This document shows, in pieces, positions 9,454 to 17,523 of a DNA stretch of 37,565 nucleotides; the first letter of the stretch is position 1; every line of letters starts with the position of its first letter. The notes beneath the pieces were generated by a model. The model saw only the letters and a program-made list of their open reading frames with translations, made no database searches and was not told the origin of the DNA. This stretch comes from Sphingomonadaceae bacterium (GTDB lineage: Bacteria > Pseudomonadota > Alphaproteobacteria > Sphingomonadales > Sphingomonadaceae). The stretch lies in the NCBI GenBank assembly GCA_947453945.1, contig CANGJB010000027.1, positions 1-37,565 of the forward strand. Direction: 5' to 3'. The position numbers were made by a program, and so were the translations under genes.

Positions 9454-10509
9454 TTAGCCAGCTGCTTGCGGAGAGACAAGCGCATCGCGCGGGCGGACGA
9501 CGAGCATGCGGCGCTTGGCGGCGCTGGCGGCCAGCCGGGCAAGCGCAGGCCAGTGCCGGGCGGCGGCGGGACGATAGAACCGCAGGGCATAGCGCGGGCG
9601 CTGGCTTTCCATCCAATCCCGCTTGTAACCATCGTTGCCGGTGCCGAAATCGACCGTGTGGACGCGGTCGGTATCGATGACATGGGCCAGCAGCGCGGCG
9701 GTGAGGAGAGTGCCCGGGGAGTGCGCGCGGTGCGCTTCATCGTGGGCGAGCTTGTGAATCCATGCGGTGCTGCCCTCCACGGTCCAGAACTGTGCGGCAA
9801 CAGGCTCCCCGTCGATTTCGGCGACGCCCATGCGCAGGGCGCCGGTGGTGGATTCGGCCTGGGCGAAGGCGCGCAGGAACGCCGGGTTGCCTTCCTCGGG
9901 CTTCCAGCTTTTGGCGTAAATTGCTTCGTAGGCCGCCCAGTCGGCTTCGCTGAAGGCGGTTTCGATGCGCAAGGCAACTTTGCCGCGCGCGGACTTGCGG
10001 CGGACAGTTTCGCGCAAGGCGCCGGGGCGGGCGGACCAGTATTCGGCGAAACTGCGGCCCTGAAGTTTAAGGATATGGTTGGTGTCACAGGGTTCGGCCA
10101 TTCCGATCCAGCCTGCCGCGCGGAAGGCCTGCGCGAGCGCGAGGGCCTCGGCCTCGGGCAACGGCGAAAGGTGGGCCGCGCCGCTGGGTGCAAGGCTTCG
10201 GGCAATGGCGGTGAGCAGTGCGGGCGCGCGGGCGGGATCGCTGACCAGCGGGCGGACGAAAAAGCTGTACCATGTGCCGAGGGGGGCTGCGCCTTCGGGG
10301 CCGGTGCGAAACGGAAGCACGGCCAGCGCTTCGCCATCACGCGCGACGGCGAGCTTGCAGGTGGCGCCGGGAAAGCAATGCTCGGCAAGGAGCGCAAGCC
10401 AGTCCAGCCGATCGAACGGCGCGCTGTCGGACGAGCGGCCAAGCAGCGCGGCGAGCGCCGGGTCGGCTTGCGCTTCCTGCAAATCAGCGTGATAGACCGT
10501 TGCACCCAA
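9454..10509 (-). CDS. GNAT/FemAB-like acyltransferase (CelD/BcsL type), exosortase region
   Basis: About 351 residues. The fold is that of CelD/BcsL-type acetyltransferases: an N-terminal region with FDRLDWLALLAEHCFPGAT, then the characteristic RRKSARGKVALRIETAF, a YEAIYAKSWKPEEG segment, and VAAQFWTVEGSTAWIHKLAHDEAH before VDFGTGNDGYKRDW. Such proteins transfer acyl or aminoacyl groups to sugars or peptides. I chose the TTG at 10509 because a GGCAGGA-type ribosome-binding sequence precedes it and because the frame upstream (ATG at 10587) would overlap the divergent gene. It heads the minus-strand operon with the carrier protein and the hydrolases, so the acyl group could come from the carrier (inference). 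Confidence 0.75.
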   Translation of the reverse strand: MGATVYHADLQEAQADPALAALLGRSSDSAPFDRLDWLALLAEHCFPGATCKLAVARDGEALAVLPFRTGPEGAAPLGTWYSFFVRPLVSDPARAPALLTAIARSLAPSGAAHLSPLPEAEALALAQAFRAAGWIGMAEPCDTNHILKLQGRSFAEYWSARPGALRETVRRKSARGKVALRIETAFSEADWAAYEAIYAKSWKPEEGNPAFLRAFAQAESTTGALRMGVAEIDGEPVAAQFWTVEGSTAWIHKLAHDEAHRAHSPGTLLTAALLAHVIDTDRVHTVDFGTGNDGYKRDWMESQRPRYALRFYRPAAARHWPALARLAASAAKRRMLVVRPRDALVSPQAAG

Positions 10510-10545
10510 GACCTTCGTTCCTGCCTTTGCATTGATGAGAGCCGC

Positions 10546-11844
10546 GTGACTGCAGCGCCCGATCCCACTGTTCTTCCGCTTGACCATCTTGCGCTGTGTG
10601 GGCGCGGGGCGGCGCCGGCACTGGTCTTCAAGGACCGCACGCTTAGCTACGAGGCGTTAAATCGCCGTATAGGTCAGCTTGCGTCTTGGCTTGCCGGGCA
10701 AGTGCCCCAAGCGGGCGCCCGCGTGGCGACATGGCTGCCCAAGAGCGAATTGGCCTGCCTGCGCGCGGCGCTGCCGGAGCGGCTTGGGCTGCACTATGCG
10801 ATGAAGGCAAACCCCTATGCGCCGGTGCTGCGGCATATGGCAGGGCTGGTCGACGGGTTCGACATTGCTTCGGGCGGGGAACTGCTCTTGGCCGAGGCGG
10901 CTGACGTACCGGCCGCGCAGATCAGCTTTGCCGGTCCTGGCAAGCGCGACGCTGATCTTGAAGCTGCCATCCTGCGCGGCGTGACGCTTAATCTCGAATC
11001 CGTGCGGGAGGCGGAGCGGGCACTGGCGATTGGTGAACGGCTGGGCGAGCGCCCGCGCCTTGCAATCCGGGTCAATCCCGATTTCGATCTCAAGGGATCG
11101 GGGATGAAGATGGGCGGAGGGGCCAAGCCCTTTGGTGTCGATGCGGCGGCAGTGCCCGCGCTGGCGAAGCGGATCATCGCCTCGGGCGCGGAGTGGCGGG
11201 GCCTGCATATCTACGCCGGAAGCCAGACACTCGATGCTGCAGCGATTGCCGAAATGCAGGCCGCTACCATCGCGCTGGCGGCACGGCTGGCGGAGGAAAG
11301 CGGCGCGCCGCTACCGGCGTGCAACCTTGGCGGCGGTTTTGGCATTCCCTATTTTCCCGGTGATCTGCCGCTGGATCTGGACGTCGTGGGCGCGGCACTG
11401 GGCGAGCAACTGGCGGAACTGCCCGAGGTGCTGTGCGAGACCGCGTTCTGTATCGAGCTCGGGCGCTATCTGGTTGGTGAGGCCGGGGTGTATCTGGCAC
11501 GGATCGTGGACCGCAAGGAAAGCCATGGCGAGGTATTCCTCGTCACTGATGGCGGGATGCATCACCAGCTTGCGGCCAGCGGCAATTTCGGCACCGTGGT
11601 GCGGCGCAACTATCCCAGCGCCATCGCCACGCGCTTTGATGCTCCGATGGAGGAAGAGGCCAGCATTGTCGGCTGCCTGTGCACCCCGCTTGATCGGTTG
11701 GCCGACAAGGGCGGCTTCCCGCGCGCCGGGGAGGGCGATCTGGTCGCCATTTTTTGCGCCGGTGCCTATGGCGCAAGCGCGAGCCCAGTGCACTTCCTGG
11801 GGCACGGTCCGGCCGCTGAACGGCTTGTGAACACAAACCACTGA
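10546..11844 (+). CDS. Hybrid: N-terminus of exosortase-associated acyl-CoA ligase fused in frame to PLP-dependent decarboxylase
   Basis: A 432-residue frame starting at GTG 10546 (GAGAG upstream). Residues 1 to about 70 look like the start of an AMP-forming acyl-CoA ligase: LDHLALCGRGAAPALVFKD, TLSYEALNRRIGQLASWLAG, ARVATWLPKSELACL. From about residue 72 the sequence is a fold-type III PLP decarboxylase (TIGR03099-like): LRAALPERLGLHYAMKANPY with PLP Lys87, GLHIYAGSQ, CNLGGGFGIPYF, ELGRYLVGEAG, CLCTPLDRLADKG and CAGAYGASASP. Such loci normally carry a full ligase gene (about 500 residues) next to a full decarboxylase gene (about 400). Here most of the ligase and about 50 N-terminal residues of the decarboxylase are missing, yet the frame is kept. 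Ligase activity must be lost; decarboxylase activity is uncertain because the N-terminal strand is replaced. Confidence 0.85.
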   Translation: MTAAPDPTVLPLDHLALCGRGAAPALVFKDRTLSYEALNRRIGQLASWLAGQVPQAGARVATWLPKSELACLRAALPERLGLHYAMKANPYAPVLRHMAGLVDGFDIASGGELLLAEAADVPAAQISFAGPGKRDADLEAAILRGVTLNLESVREAERALAIGERLGERPRLAIRVNPDFDLKGSGMKMGGGAKPFGVDAAAVPALAKRIIASGAEWRGLHIYAGSQTLDAAAIAEMQAATIALAARLAEESGAPLPACNLGGGFGIPYFPGDLPLDLDVVGAALGEQLAELPEVLCETAFCIELGRYLVGEAGVYLARIVDRKESHGEVFLVTDGGMHHQLAASGNFGTVVRRNYPSAIATRFDAPMEEEASIVGCLCTPLDRLADKGGFPRAGEGDLVAIFCAGAYGASASPVHFLGHGPAAERLVNTNH

Positions 11845-11875
11845 TTTTTAGCTATTAACCTATGGTCGATCCGCC

Positions 11876-11890
11876 GTCCCGTTTCGGGAC
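11876..11890. repeat. Inverted repeat GTCCCG-TTT-CGGGAC between decarboxylase and export genes
   Basis: A perfect 6-bp stem with a 3-base loop, 32 bp after the decarboxylase stop. There is no T-run, so it is a weak terminator at best. A related element, TCCCG-TAG-CGGGA, lies at 11993-12005, nearer the export lipoprotein start, and the pair could be operators for one regulator. GC-rich DNA yields such repeats by chance, so the call is tentative. Confidence 0.3.
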
Positions 11891-11992
11891 TGGGCGGGAA
11901 ACGCGCTTGCCGCACGGCGTCCTGGGGCAGCAGGACTAACGGTATCTTCACCTATTTTGGCGATAGCCGGGAAACTTGGGCAGCCCCTCTGA

Positions 11993-12005
11993 TCCCGTAG
12001 CGGGA
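11993..12005. repeat. Inverted repeat TCCCG-TAG-CGGGA upstream of export lipoprotein
   Basis: The second of two similar short palindromes in the 201-bp gap before the export gene cluster, 40 bp before its start codon. It shares the TCCCGT...CGGGA core with the repeat at 11876-11890. The gap is the only sizeable one inside the plus-strand exopolysaccharide cluster, so the promoter of the downstream operon is probably here. No convincing sigma-70 hexamers can be fixed by eye. Confidence 0.3.
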
Positions 12006-12045
12006 CATTCGGGACGGTCCATCGAAGCGCGCAAAAGGACGGTCA

Positions 12046-12693
12046 ATGCCACGATATTCGCGTCTCATCCGGTTGCTGGCCAGCACGGCTACGGTGAGCC
12101 TTCTGCTGGGCGGCTGCGCGGGCGGCGGCGGCAGCGCGCAATTGCCGCCGGCCTCGTTCGTGGCGCTGCAGGAAGGCCCGGGCGAGGAATATGTGATCGG
12201 GCCGCTCGACGACCTGACCATTTTCGTGTGGCGCAATCCGGAGCTGGGCGCATCGGTGCAGGTGCGGCCTGACGGGCGCATCACCACGCCGCTGATCACC
12301 GACATGCCGGCCGTGGGCAAGACCCCCTCGATGCTCGCCGAGGACATCAAGCTCCAGCTTTCGCAGTACATTCAGGAACCGATCGTCTCGGTCATCGTCA
12401 ACAAGTTTTCCGGCACGTTCAGCCAGCAGGTCCGCATTGTGGGCGCCACGGGCAAGCCGGCCTCGATCCCCTACCGCGCGAACATGACACTGCTTGATGC
12501 GATGATCGCGGTGGGCGGCCTCTCTGAATACGCGGCGGGCAACAAAGCCCGGCTGATCCGCTTCGACAAGCAGACCGGCAAGCAAAAGGAATACAGCGTC
12601 CGCATCGGTGATCTGCTGCGCAAGGGTGATACGCGCGCGAATGTCATGCTCATGCCGGGTGATGTGATCATCATTCCGGAAAGCACGTTCTGA
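12046..12693 (+). CDS. XrtA-system polysaccharide export lipoprotein (Wza-like)
   Basis: Outer-membrane or periplasmic export protein of 215 residues (TIGR03027-type). It has a lipoprotein signal with lipobox LLLGGC, so the mature protein begins at the Cys and is lipid-anchored. YVIGPLDDLTIFVWRNPELG and the following PDGRITTPLITDMPAVGKT make up the polysaccharide export (PES) domain. A SLBB-like part follows (VRIVGATGKPASIPYRANMT), and the protein ends with MLMPGDVIIIPEST. An AAAGGA ribosome-binding sequence precedes the ATG. It is first in the export operon, with 13 bp to the chain-length gene, and should form the outer-membrane end of the export channel with that protein. Confidence 0.92.
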   Translation: MPRYSRLIRLLASTATVSLLLGGCAGGGGSAQLPPASFVALQEGPGEEYVIGPLDDLTIFVWRNPELGASVQVRPDGRITTPLITDMPAVGKTPSMLAEDIKLQLSQYIQEPIVSVIVNKFSGTFSQQVRIVGATGKPASIPYRANMTLLDAMIAVGGLSEYAAGNKARLIRFDKQTGKQKEYSVRIGDLLRKGDTRANVMLMPGDVIIIPESTF

Positions 12694-12706
12694 GGGCGCT
12701 CGCGGC

Positions 12707-14224
12707 ATGACCAGCATTTATGAAGAAGTGCGCATTGCGCTTTACGGCATCTGGCACCGGCGCTGGCTGGCGCTGGGCGTGGCCTGGCTGGTCTGCCTGC
12801 TGGGCTGGCTGGTTGTGGCCACAGTGCCCAATACCTACGAATCGAAAGCGCGCATCTTCGTCCAGATCGACGATGTGCTATCCGACCAGATCGGCATCGG
12901 CGGCGACCGCAAGCGCGATATCGAGCGGGTGCGCCAGACGCTGACGAGCTCGGTCAACCTCGCCAAGGTCGTGCGGGCTACGCGGTTGGGCGACAAAGTT
13001 ACGTCCGACAAGCAGATGGAAGGCGCCGTCGCCTCGCTCGGCAAGAACATCAAGGTGGTGAGCCAGCAGGACAACCTGTTCGAGATCAGTGCCTATTCGG
13101 GCAGCAAGGCCTACTCCGACGTCCAGAACGCCAAACTCGTGCAGGATGTCGTGCAGAAGATGATCGACATCTTCCGCGAAGAGAACCTGGCCGGTGGGCG
13201 AGGCGAAATGAGTGACACGCTGGCTTTCATGGACCAGCAGCTGGCCGATCGGCAGAAGGACCTCGAAGCCGCCGAGCAGAAGCGCCAGGCATTCGAGGCC
13301 AAGAACGCCGAGATGATGCCCGGCAACGGCTCGCTCATCAGCAAGATCGAAGGTGCCCGTGCCGAACTGCGCGGGGTTGAATCCGATCTGCTCGCGGCGC
13401 AGAGCGCGCTGGCTTCGATCCGGGGTCAGCTTTCGGGCACGCCGCCGACGATCATGGTGCCCGGCGTGCAGGGCGGCGCACGTGGCTCTCTGGCGCAGGC
13501 GCAGGCCGATCTTGGCGCGCTGAGGGCACGCGGCCTTACCGACGGCCATCCCGATGTGATCGCGCTCAAGGCGCAGATCGCCAGTCTTTCCCGTTCGGCA
13601 GCGGGCGAGGGCGGCCCCGGCGGCATGCCGAACCCCGCATACTCCTCGCTGCAATCGATCAAGGCCGACCGCGAGGCCAGCATGATCGCGCTGCAATCGC
13701 GCCGCACATCGCTGACGCAGGAACTGGCGCAGCTTACGGGCCGCCAGTTCAGCGAGCCGGGCCTTGCAGCTGAGGCCTCGCGGATCAACCGCGATTACGA
13801 TGTGCTCAAAGAGCAGTACGACAAGCTGCTGCGCGATCGCGAGCAGTTGCGGCTGCGCGGGCAGGTCGAGACCGAGCGCAATGCGGTGAAGTTCGAAGTG
13901 ATCGATCCGCCGACGACACCGCGCAGCCCGTCCGCGCCGGACCGGCCGATGCTGCTGTTTCTCGTATTGATCGTCGGTCTGGCTGCGGGCTGCGGCAGTG
14001 CCTTCGCGTTGGGCCAGCTGCGCTCGACCTATGCGACGACCGGCCAGCTTGAGCGGGCGACCGGCATGCAGGTGATCGGCTCGGTCACGCTGACGCTGAC
14101 CCGGCGCGCGCGGGCGCAAAGCTGGCGGCAGCTCAAGTGGTTTGTGGGCGGCGCGGCCAGCCTCGCGCTCGTGCTCGTCGTGCTGCTGGCGGTCGAGTTC
14201 ATGAAACGCGGCATGGTCGCCTGA
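12707..14224 (+). CDS. XrtA-system polysaccharide chain-length determinant (Wzz/PCP family)
   Basis: A 505-residue inner-membrane protein (TIGR03007-type). An N-terminal membrane segment (about 18-42, ALGVAWLVCLLGWLVVATVP) is followed by the Wzz region NTYESKARIFVQIDDVL. A long periplasmic coiled-coil domain spans about 160-400 (for example QQLADRQKDLEAAEQKRQAF). The conserved Pro-rich exit IDPPTTPRSPSAPDRPM leads into the second membrane segment (about 420-440), and a third hydrophobic stretch lies near the C-terminus. It has no kinase domain; that function is in the next gene, 17 bp downstream, as in split Wzc systems. It sets polymer length and links export to assembly. Confidence 0.93.
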   Translation: MTSIYEEVRIALYGIWHRRWLALGVAWLVCLLGWLVVATVPNTYESKARIFVQIDDVLSDQIGIGGDRKRDIERVRQTLTSSVNLAKVVRATRLGDKVTSDKQMEGAVASLGKNIKVVSQQDNLFEISAYSGSKAYSDVQNAKLVQDVVQKMIDIFREENLAGGRGEMSDTLAFMDQQLADRQKDLEAAEQKRQAFEAKNAEMMPGNGSLISKIEGARAELRGVESDLLAAQSALASIRGQLSGTPPTIMVPGVQGGARGSLAQAQADLGALRARGLTDGHPDVIALKAQIASLSRSAAGEGGPGGMPNPAYSSLQSIKADREASMIALQSRRTSLTQELAQLTGRQFSEPGLAAEASRINRDYDVLKEQYDKLLRDREQLRLRGQVETERNAVKFEVIDPPTTPRSPSAPDRPMLLFLVLIVGLAAGCGSAFALGQLRSTYATTGQLERATGMQVIGSVTLTLTRRARAQSWRQLKWFVGGAASLALVLVVLLAVEFMKRGMVA

Positions 14225-14241
14225 GGGAGCGCAAGACGGAC

Positions 14242-15231
14242 ATGACCGAACAGAGCAAGATCCCCCTGCCGCAGGACAGGCCCGACGCGCGATCGCTGAT
14301 CGAGCGGGCGGCCGGAACGTTCGACTTGCGTGCGTTTCAGGCGCCCGCCGCGCCTCAGCTTCCGCCAAAGCTTCCCGAGCCGCGCGAACCGGCTCCTGTC
14401 ACGTCGGAAGTGGCCAAGCCCGCAGCACCGGTGCAGCGCATTTCTGCGCCAGCGCCACCTGCGATCGAAGGCATCCCCGCACGGCAGGCGTTTCGCGGGA
14501 CATTCCACACGATCGATCGCAAGCACTTGCGCGAACAGTGCCTGATCGAGCCCGAAGGCCCGGTCACCGGACTGCTCGAAGAATTTCGCATCGTGAAGCG
14601 CCAGCTGCTGATGACAGCAGCGGAATCGCGCGCCGGGCGAGGGAGCCCGCACGGCGAACGCATCCTCGTGTGCTCGGCGCATCCGGGCGAGGGCAAGACG
14701 TTCTGTGCGGTCAACCTCGCGCTTTCGATGGCAGCGGAGAAGGATACCGAAGTGCTTCTGGTCGATGCCGATTTTGCCAAGCCGAGCGTGCTTTCGTCGC
14801 TGGGTCTGCCGGGTGGGCGGGGGCTGATGGACGCGCTGGCCGATCCCGAAATTCCGGTAGAAGACTGCATCATCGGCACCGATATCGCCGGGCTCTTCGT
14901 GCTGCCTGCGGGCAATTCCACCGGGCACGACACCGAACACCTCGCAGCGGCGCACACCGCGCAGGTGCTAGACCGGCTGACCTGGCAGGCACCCAATCGC
15001 CTGGTGATCTTCGATAGCCCGCCCGTGCTTGCCGCTTCGCCGGCGTCCGAACTCGCGCATCATGTCGGCCAGGCGCTGATGGTGGTGCGAGCCGACCAGA
15101 CCGGCGAGGCCGCCCTGCGCGATGCAGTGAGCATCCTGGCCGGCTGCGACGACATCAAGCTTCTTCTGAACTGCACCCGCTTCTCACCCACCGGCCGCCG
15201 CTTCGGCTCCTACTACGGGTACAAGGAATGA
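14242..15231 (+). CDS. XrtA-associated tyrosine autokinase (BY-kinase)
   Basis: A 329-residue cytoplasmic ATPase/tyrosine kinase (TIGR03018-type) expected to regulate polymer export with the chain-length protein. The first 100 residues are Pro/Ala-rich and probably disordered. The kinase core shows Walker A CSAHPGEGKTF (Lys152), Walker A' LLVDADFAKPS and Walker B LVIFDSPPVL. The C-terminus, RFGSYYGYKE, carries a short Tyr cluster suitable for autophosphorylation. The ATG at 14242 follows GAGGGAGC and is preferred to in-frame starts inside the previous gene. Its stop overlaps the next start (ATGA at 15228-15231), indicating translational coupling. Confidence 0.92.
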   Translation: MTEQSKIPLPQDRPDARSLIERAAGTFDLRAFQAPAAPQLPPKLPEPREPAPVTSEVAKPAAPVQRISAPAPPAIEGIPARQAFRGTFHTIDRKHLREQCLIEPEGPVTGLLEEFRIVKRQLLMTAAESRAGRGSPHGERILVCSAHPGEGKTFCAVNLALSMAAEKDTEVLLVDADFAKPSVLSSLGLPGGRGLMDALADPEIPVEDCIIGTDIAGLFVLPAGNSTGHDTEHLAAAHTAQVLDRLTWQAPNRLVIFDSPPVLAASPASELAHHVGQALMVVRADQTGEAALRDAVSILAGCDDIKLLLNCTRFSPTGRRFGSYYGYKE

Positions 15232-16991
15232 CCATGGCGCGTAACTCGATCCATGTATTCGCCGCCGGTTCGCTGGCGCTTTCTCTGGCTTTGGCGGCAG
15301 GAGGGGCACACGCCCAATCGCTCACCTATGGCGATCCCGGCGACAGCGAGGCTGTCTCCGGCGGGGATGACGCATCGGGCGGCCGCGCTGCAGACAGCAG
15401 CCGTGGCACACGCGGCGAGCGCGGAGGGCGCAGCATCGGCTCCGCCAGTGGCGGGGGGCGGATGAAGATCCAGCCCTATATCGAACTCAACCAGAGCGTG
15501 CTGGCACGGCTCGAACCGACGCACGAGGTGCTGACTTACACCAGCGTGGCGGTGGGCGTGGACATGTCGCTTGCCGGGCGGCGCACGGAGGGCGCGGTTT
15601 CGGTGCGCTATGAGCGGCGCTTTGCAGAGAGCGGCAATATCGCCAGCAGCGATACGATCTCGGGCCTCGCGCGGGTACGTCATGATCTTGTTCCGCGCAC
15701 GCTGACGATCGAGGCCGGCGGCCTTGCCACGCGCACCCGCTTCGAAGCGAGCGGGGCCTCCAGCATCAATGCGCTGGACGAAACCGGTGACCGCGTCGCG
15801 CAAGTCTATTCGGTCTACGCCGGCCCTGCGCTCTCGACCCATGTCGGCGAAGTGGCAGTCAAGAGTTCATACCTCGTCGGCTATACCAAGGTGAACACAC
15901 CGCGCGTGTCCGTTGCCGGCGCACCGCAGGCGCAGGGGGATATCTTCAATCATTCCGTGGCGCAGGCCGCGCAGGTTTCGGCAGGGATTGCGCCGGGCAC
16001 AGTGCTGCCGATCGGCCTTACCGCGAGCGGCGGCTATTCGCAGGAAGACATCGCCAATCTCGACCAGCGCGTGCGCGAACTGCGCGCCGGGGTGCAGGCA
16101 ACGCTGCCGATCAATTCAGAACTGGCGCTGATCGGTGATGTGGGCTGGCAGGACGTGAAGGTTTCCTCGCGCGATGCGGTGCGCGGTCCCGGCGGCGTGC
16201 CGGTGGTGGACAGCAATGGCCGCTATGTGACTGACAAGACCAAGCCGCGCACGATTGCCTATGACGTGACCGGGCTGACCTGGGACGTCGGCGTGATGTG
16301 GCGGCCGAGCCGCCGCACCTCGCTCAGCGCCTTTGTCGGCCGGCGCTATGACAGCATGACCTACTACGGTTCGCTGTCCTACACGCCCAACGCGCGCAAT
16401 GCGTTCAACGTCGATGTGTTTGATGCGGTCAGCGGGTTCGGATCCACCGTGGGCAATGCCGTGCGGGGCCTGCCGACCGACTTCACCACCGATCGCAACG
16501 CCTTCAGCGGCGATATCTCGGGCTGCGCCGCTGGCGCGCAGGGCGGCGGCTGTGTCAACGGCGCGCTTGGCTCGATTGCTTCGGCGGCCTTCCGCAACCG
16601 CGGAGTGTCCGCCTCCTACAGCCATATGGCCGGGCGTCTGCGCATGGGCCTCGGGGCAGGCTGGATCCGCCGCAAGTTCATCGGCGCATCCGGCACGGTT
16701 CTGGCCGATGCCAATGGCCGGACCGACGAGACGATTTACGTGAACGGGCAGATTTCCGGCCCGATCGACCGGCTCACCGGCTTCACCGTCGGCATCTACG
16801 ACAGCTGGTACAAGTCCGGGATTTCGGACCTCGCCGATGTCAATGCGGCAGGGATCAACGCCGGGCTCTCGCGCCAGTTTACGCCGCGTCTTGTCGGCAG
16901 TCTGGCGGCCGGGCTCGAAGCGCTCAACCGCAAGGTTGCGGCGGATGAGCTGATCGCGACTGGCCAGGTTGCCCTGCGGTACAATTTCTGA
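15228..16991 (+). CDS. TIGR03016-type outer-membrane beta-barrel protein of exosortase loci
   Basis: 587 residues with a signal peptide (hydrophobic SLALSLALAAGG, cleavage near AHAQ). After a Gly/Ser-rich linker, IQPYIELNQSVLARLE opens a long series of alternating beta strands to the C-terminal VALRYNF, which ends in Phe as outer-membrane barrels do. It resembles the TIGR03016 family of exosortase loci, whose role in polymer secretion is unproven. It overlaps the kinase stop by 4 bp, and its TGA at 16989-16991 is followed by GAGGAAGGG, which serves the next start at 17011. A lone Cys pair in DISGCAAGAQGGGCVNG may form a loop disulfide. Confidence 0.85.
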   Translation: MTMARNSIHVFAAGSLALSLALAAGGAHAQSLTYGDPGDSEAVSGGDDASGGRAADSSRGTRGERGGRSIGSASGGGRMKIQPYIELNQSVLARLEPTHEVLTYTSVAVGVDMSLAGRRTEGAVSVRYERRFAESGNIASSDTISGLARVRHDLVPRTLTIEAGGLATRTRFEASGASSINALDETGDRVAQVYSVYAGPALSTHVGEVAVKSSYLVGYTKVNTPRVSVAGAPQAQGDIFNHSVAQAAQVSAGIAPGTVLPIGLTASGGYSQEDIANLDQRVRELRAGVQATLPINSELALIGDVGWQDVKVSSRDAVRGPGGVPVVDSNGRYVTDKTKPRTIAYDVTGLTWDVGVMWRPSRRTSLSAFVGRRYDSMTYYGSLSYTPNARNAFNVDVFDAVSGFGSTVGNAVRGLPTDFTTDRNAFSGDISGCAAGAQGGGCVNGALGSIASAAFRNRGVSASYSHMAGRLRMGLGAGWIRRKFIGASGTVLADANGRTDETIYVNGQISGPIDRLTGFTVGIYDSWYKSGISDLADVNAAGINAGLSRQFTPRLVGSLAAGLEALNRKVAADELIATGQVALRYNF

Positions 16992-17010
16992 GGAAGGGCT
17001 CACCCCCACG

Positions 17011-17523
17011 ATGTACGATACGTTCTACAAGCTTACCGGGCGGCCCTTTCAGCTTACCCCTGATCCCGAGTTCTATTTCGAGAGCGGTACGCACCGTAAG
17101 GCGCTGTCGTATCTCGGCTATGGCCTCGCGCAGGGGGAAGGCTTCATCGTCATCACCGGCGCGGTGGGCGCGGGCAAATCGACACTGGCAGCGCATCTGC
17201 TCGCCGCGATCGACCGCCAGCGGCTGACAGCGGCGCAGATCGTGACCAGCCGGCTCGATGGCAACGAACTGGTGCATCTGGCCGCGCGGGCCTTCGGGAT
17301 CGCGGTGACCGGGCATGACAAGGCCAGCGCGCTGGGCCTGATCGAGGCGTTCCTCCATGAAGAGGCCCGCGCCGGGCGGCGCTGCCTGCTGGTGGTGCGC
17401 GGCACGGCTATACCTATTCCTCCAGCGTCGCGCCGATTGTCCACGATCATTACGGCTGGCGGGAGGCGCCGCGCTTTGCGTTCCGGCCTGTCGCGGGGGC
17501 TGCGCTGGTCGAAGTGCCGGTGA
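17011..17523 (+). pseudogene. XrtA-associated ATPase, 3' part lost (truncated after residue 129)
   Basis: Starts at ATG 17011 with GAGGAAGGG upstream. Residues 1-129 are a good N-terminal half of the ExeA/GspA-like ATPase of exosortase loci (TIGR03015): MYDTFYKLTGRPFQLTPDPE, Walker A ITGAVGAGKSTLAAHLL, and HEEARAGRRCLLVV. At this point the family should read a Walker B with Asp-Glu. Instead, from about 17397 the DNA matches the next gene of such loci (a deacetylase) in another frame, and the ATPase frame runs on as unrelated RGTAIPIPPASR to a stop at 17521-17523. Walker B, the sensor motifs and the C-terminal domain are absent, so it should be inactive. A deletion or an assembly error is the likely cause. 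Confidence 0.85.

Noticed and set aside
10510..10587. Upstream ATG start for the GNAT-type gene at 10587
   Set aside because: It would overlap the divergent hybrid gene start by about 40 bp and adds residues without family similarity; the TTG at 10509 has a better ribosome-binding site.
11888..11910. Possible sigma-54 promoter (GG-N10-GC) before the export lipoprotein
   Set aside because: Only the GG, TTGC and spacing match; the first T and the CACG core do not. This is too weak in GC-rich DNA.
12878..14368. Long minus-strand open frame opposite the chain-length gene
   Set aside because: An antisense shadow of a high-GC gene with His/Arg-rich composition and no motifs.
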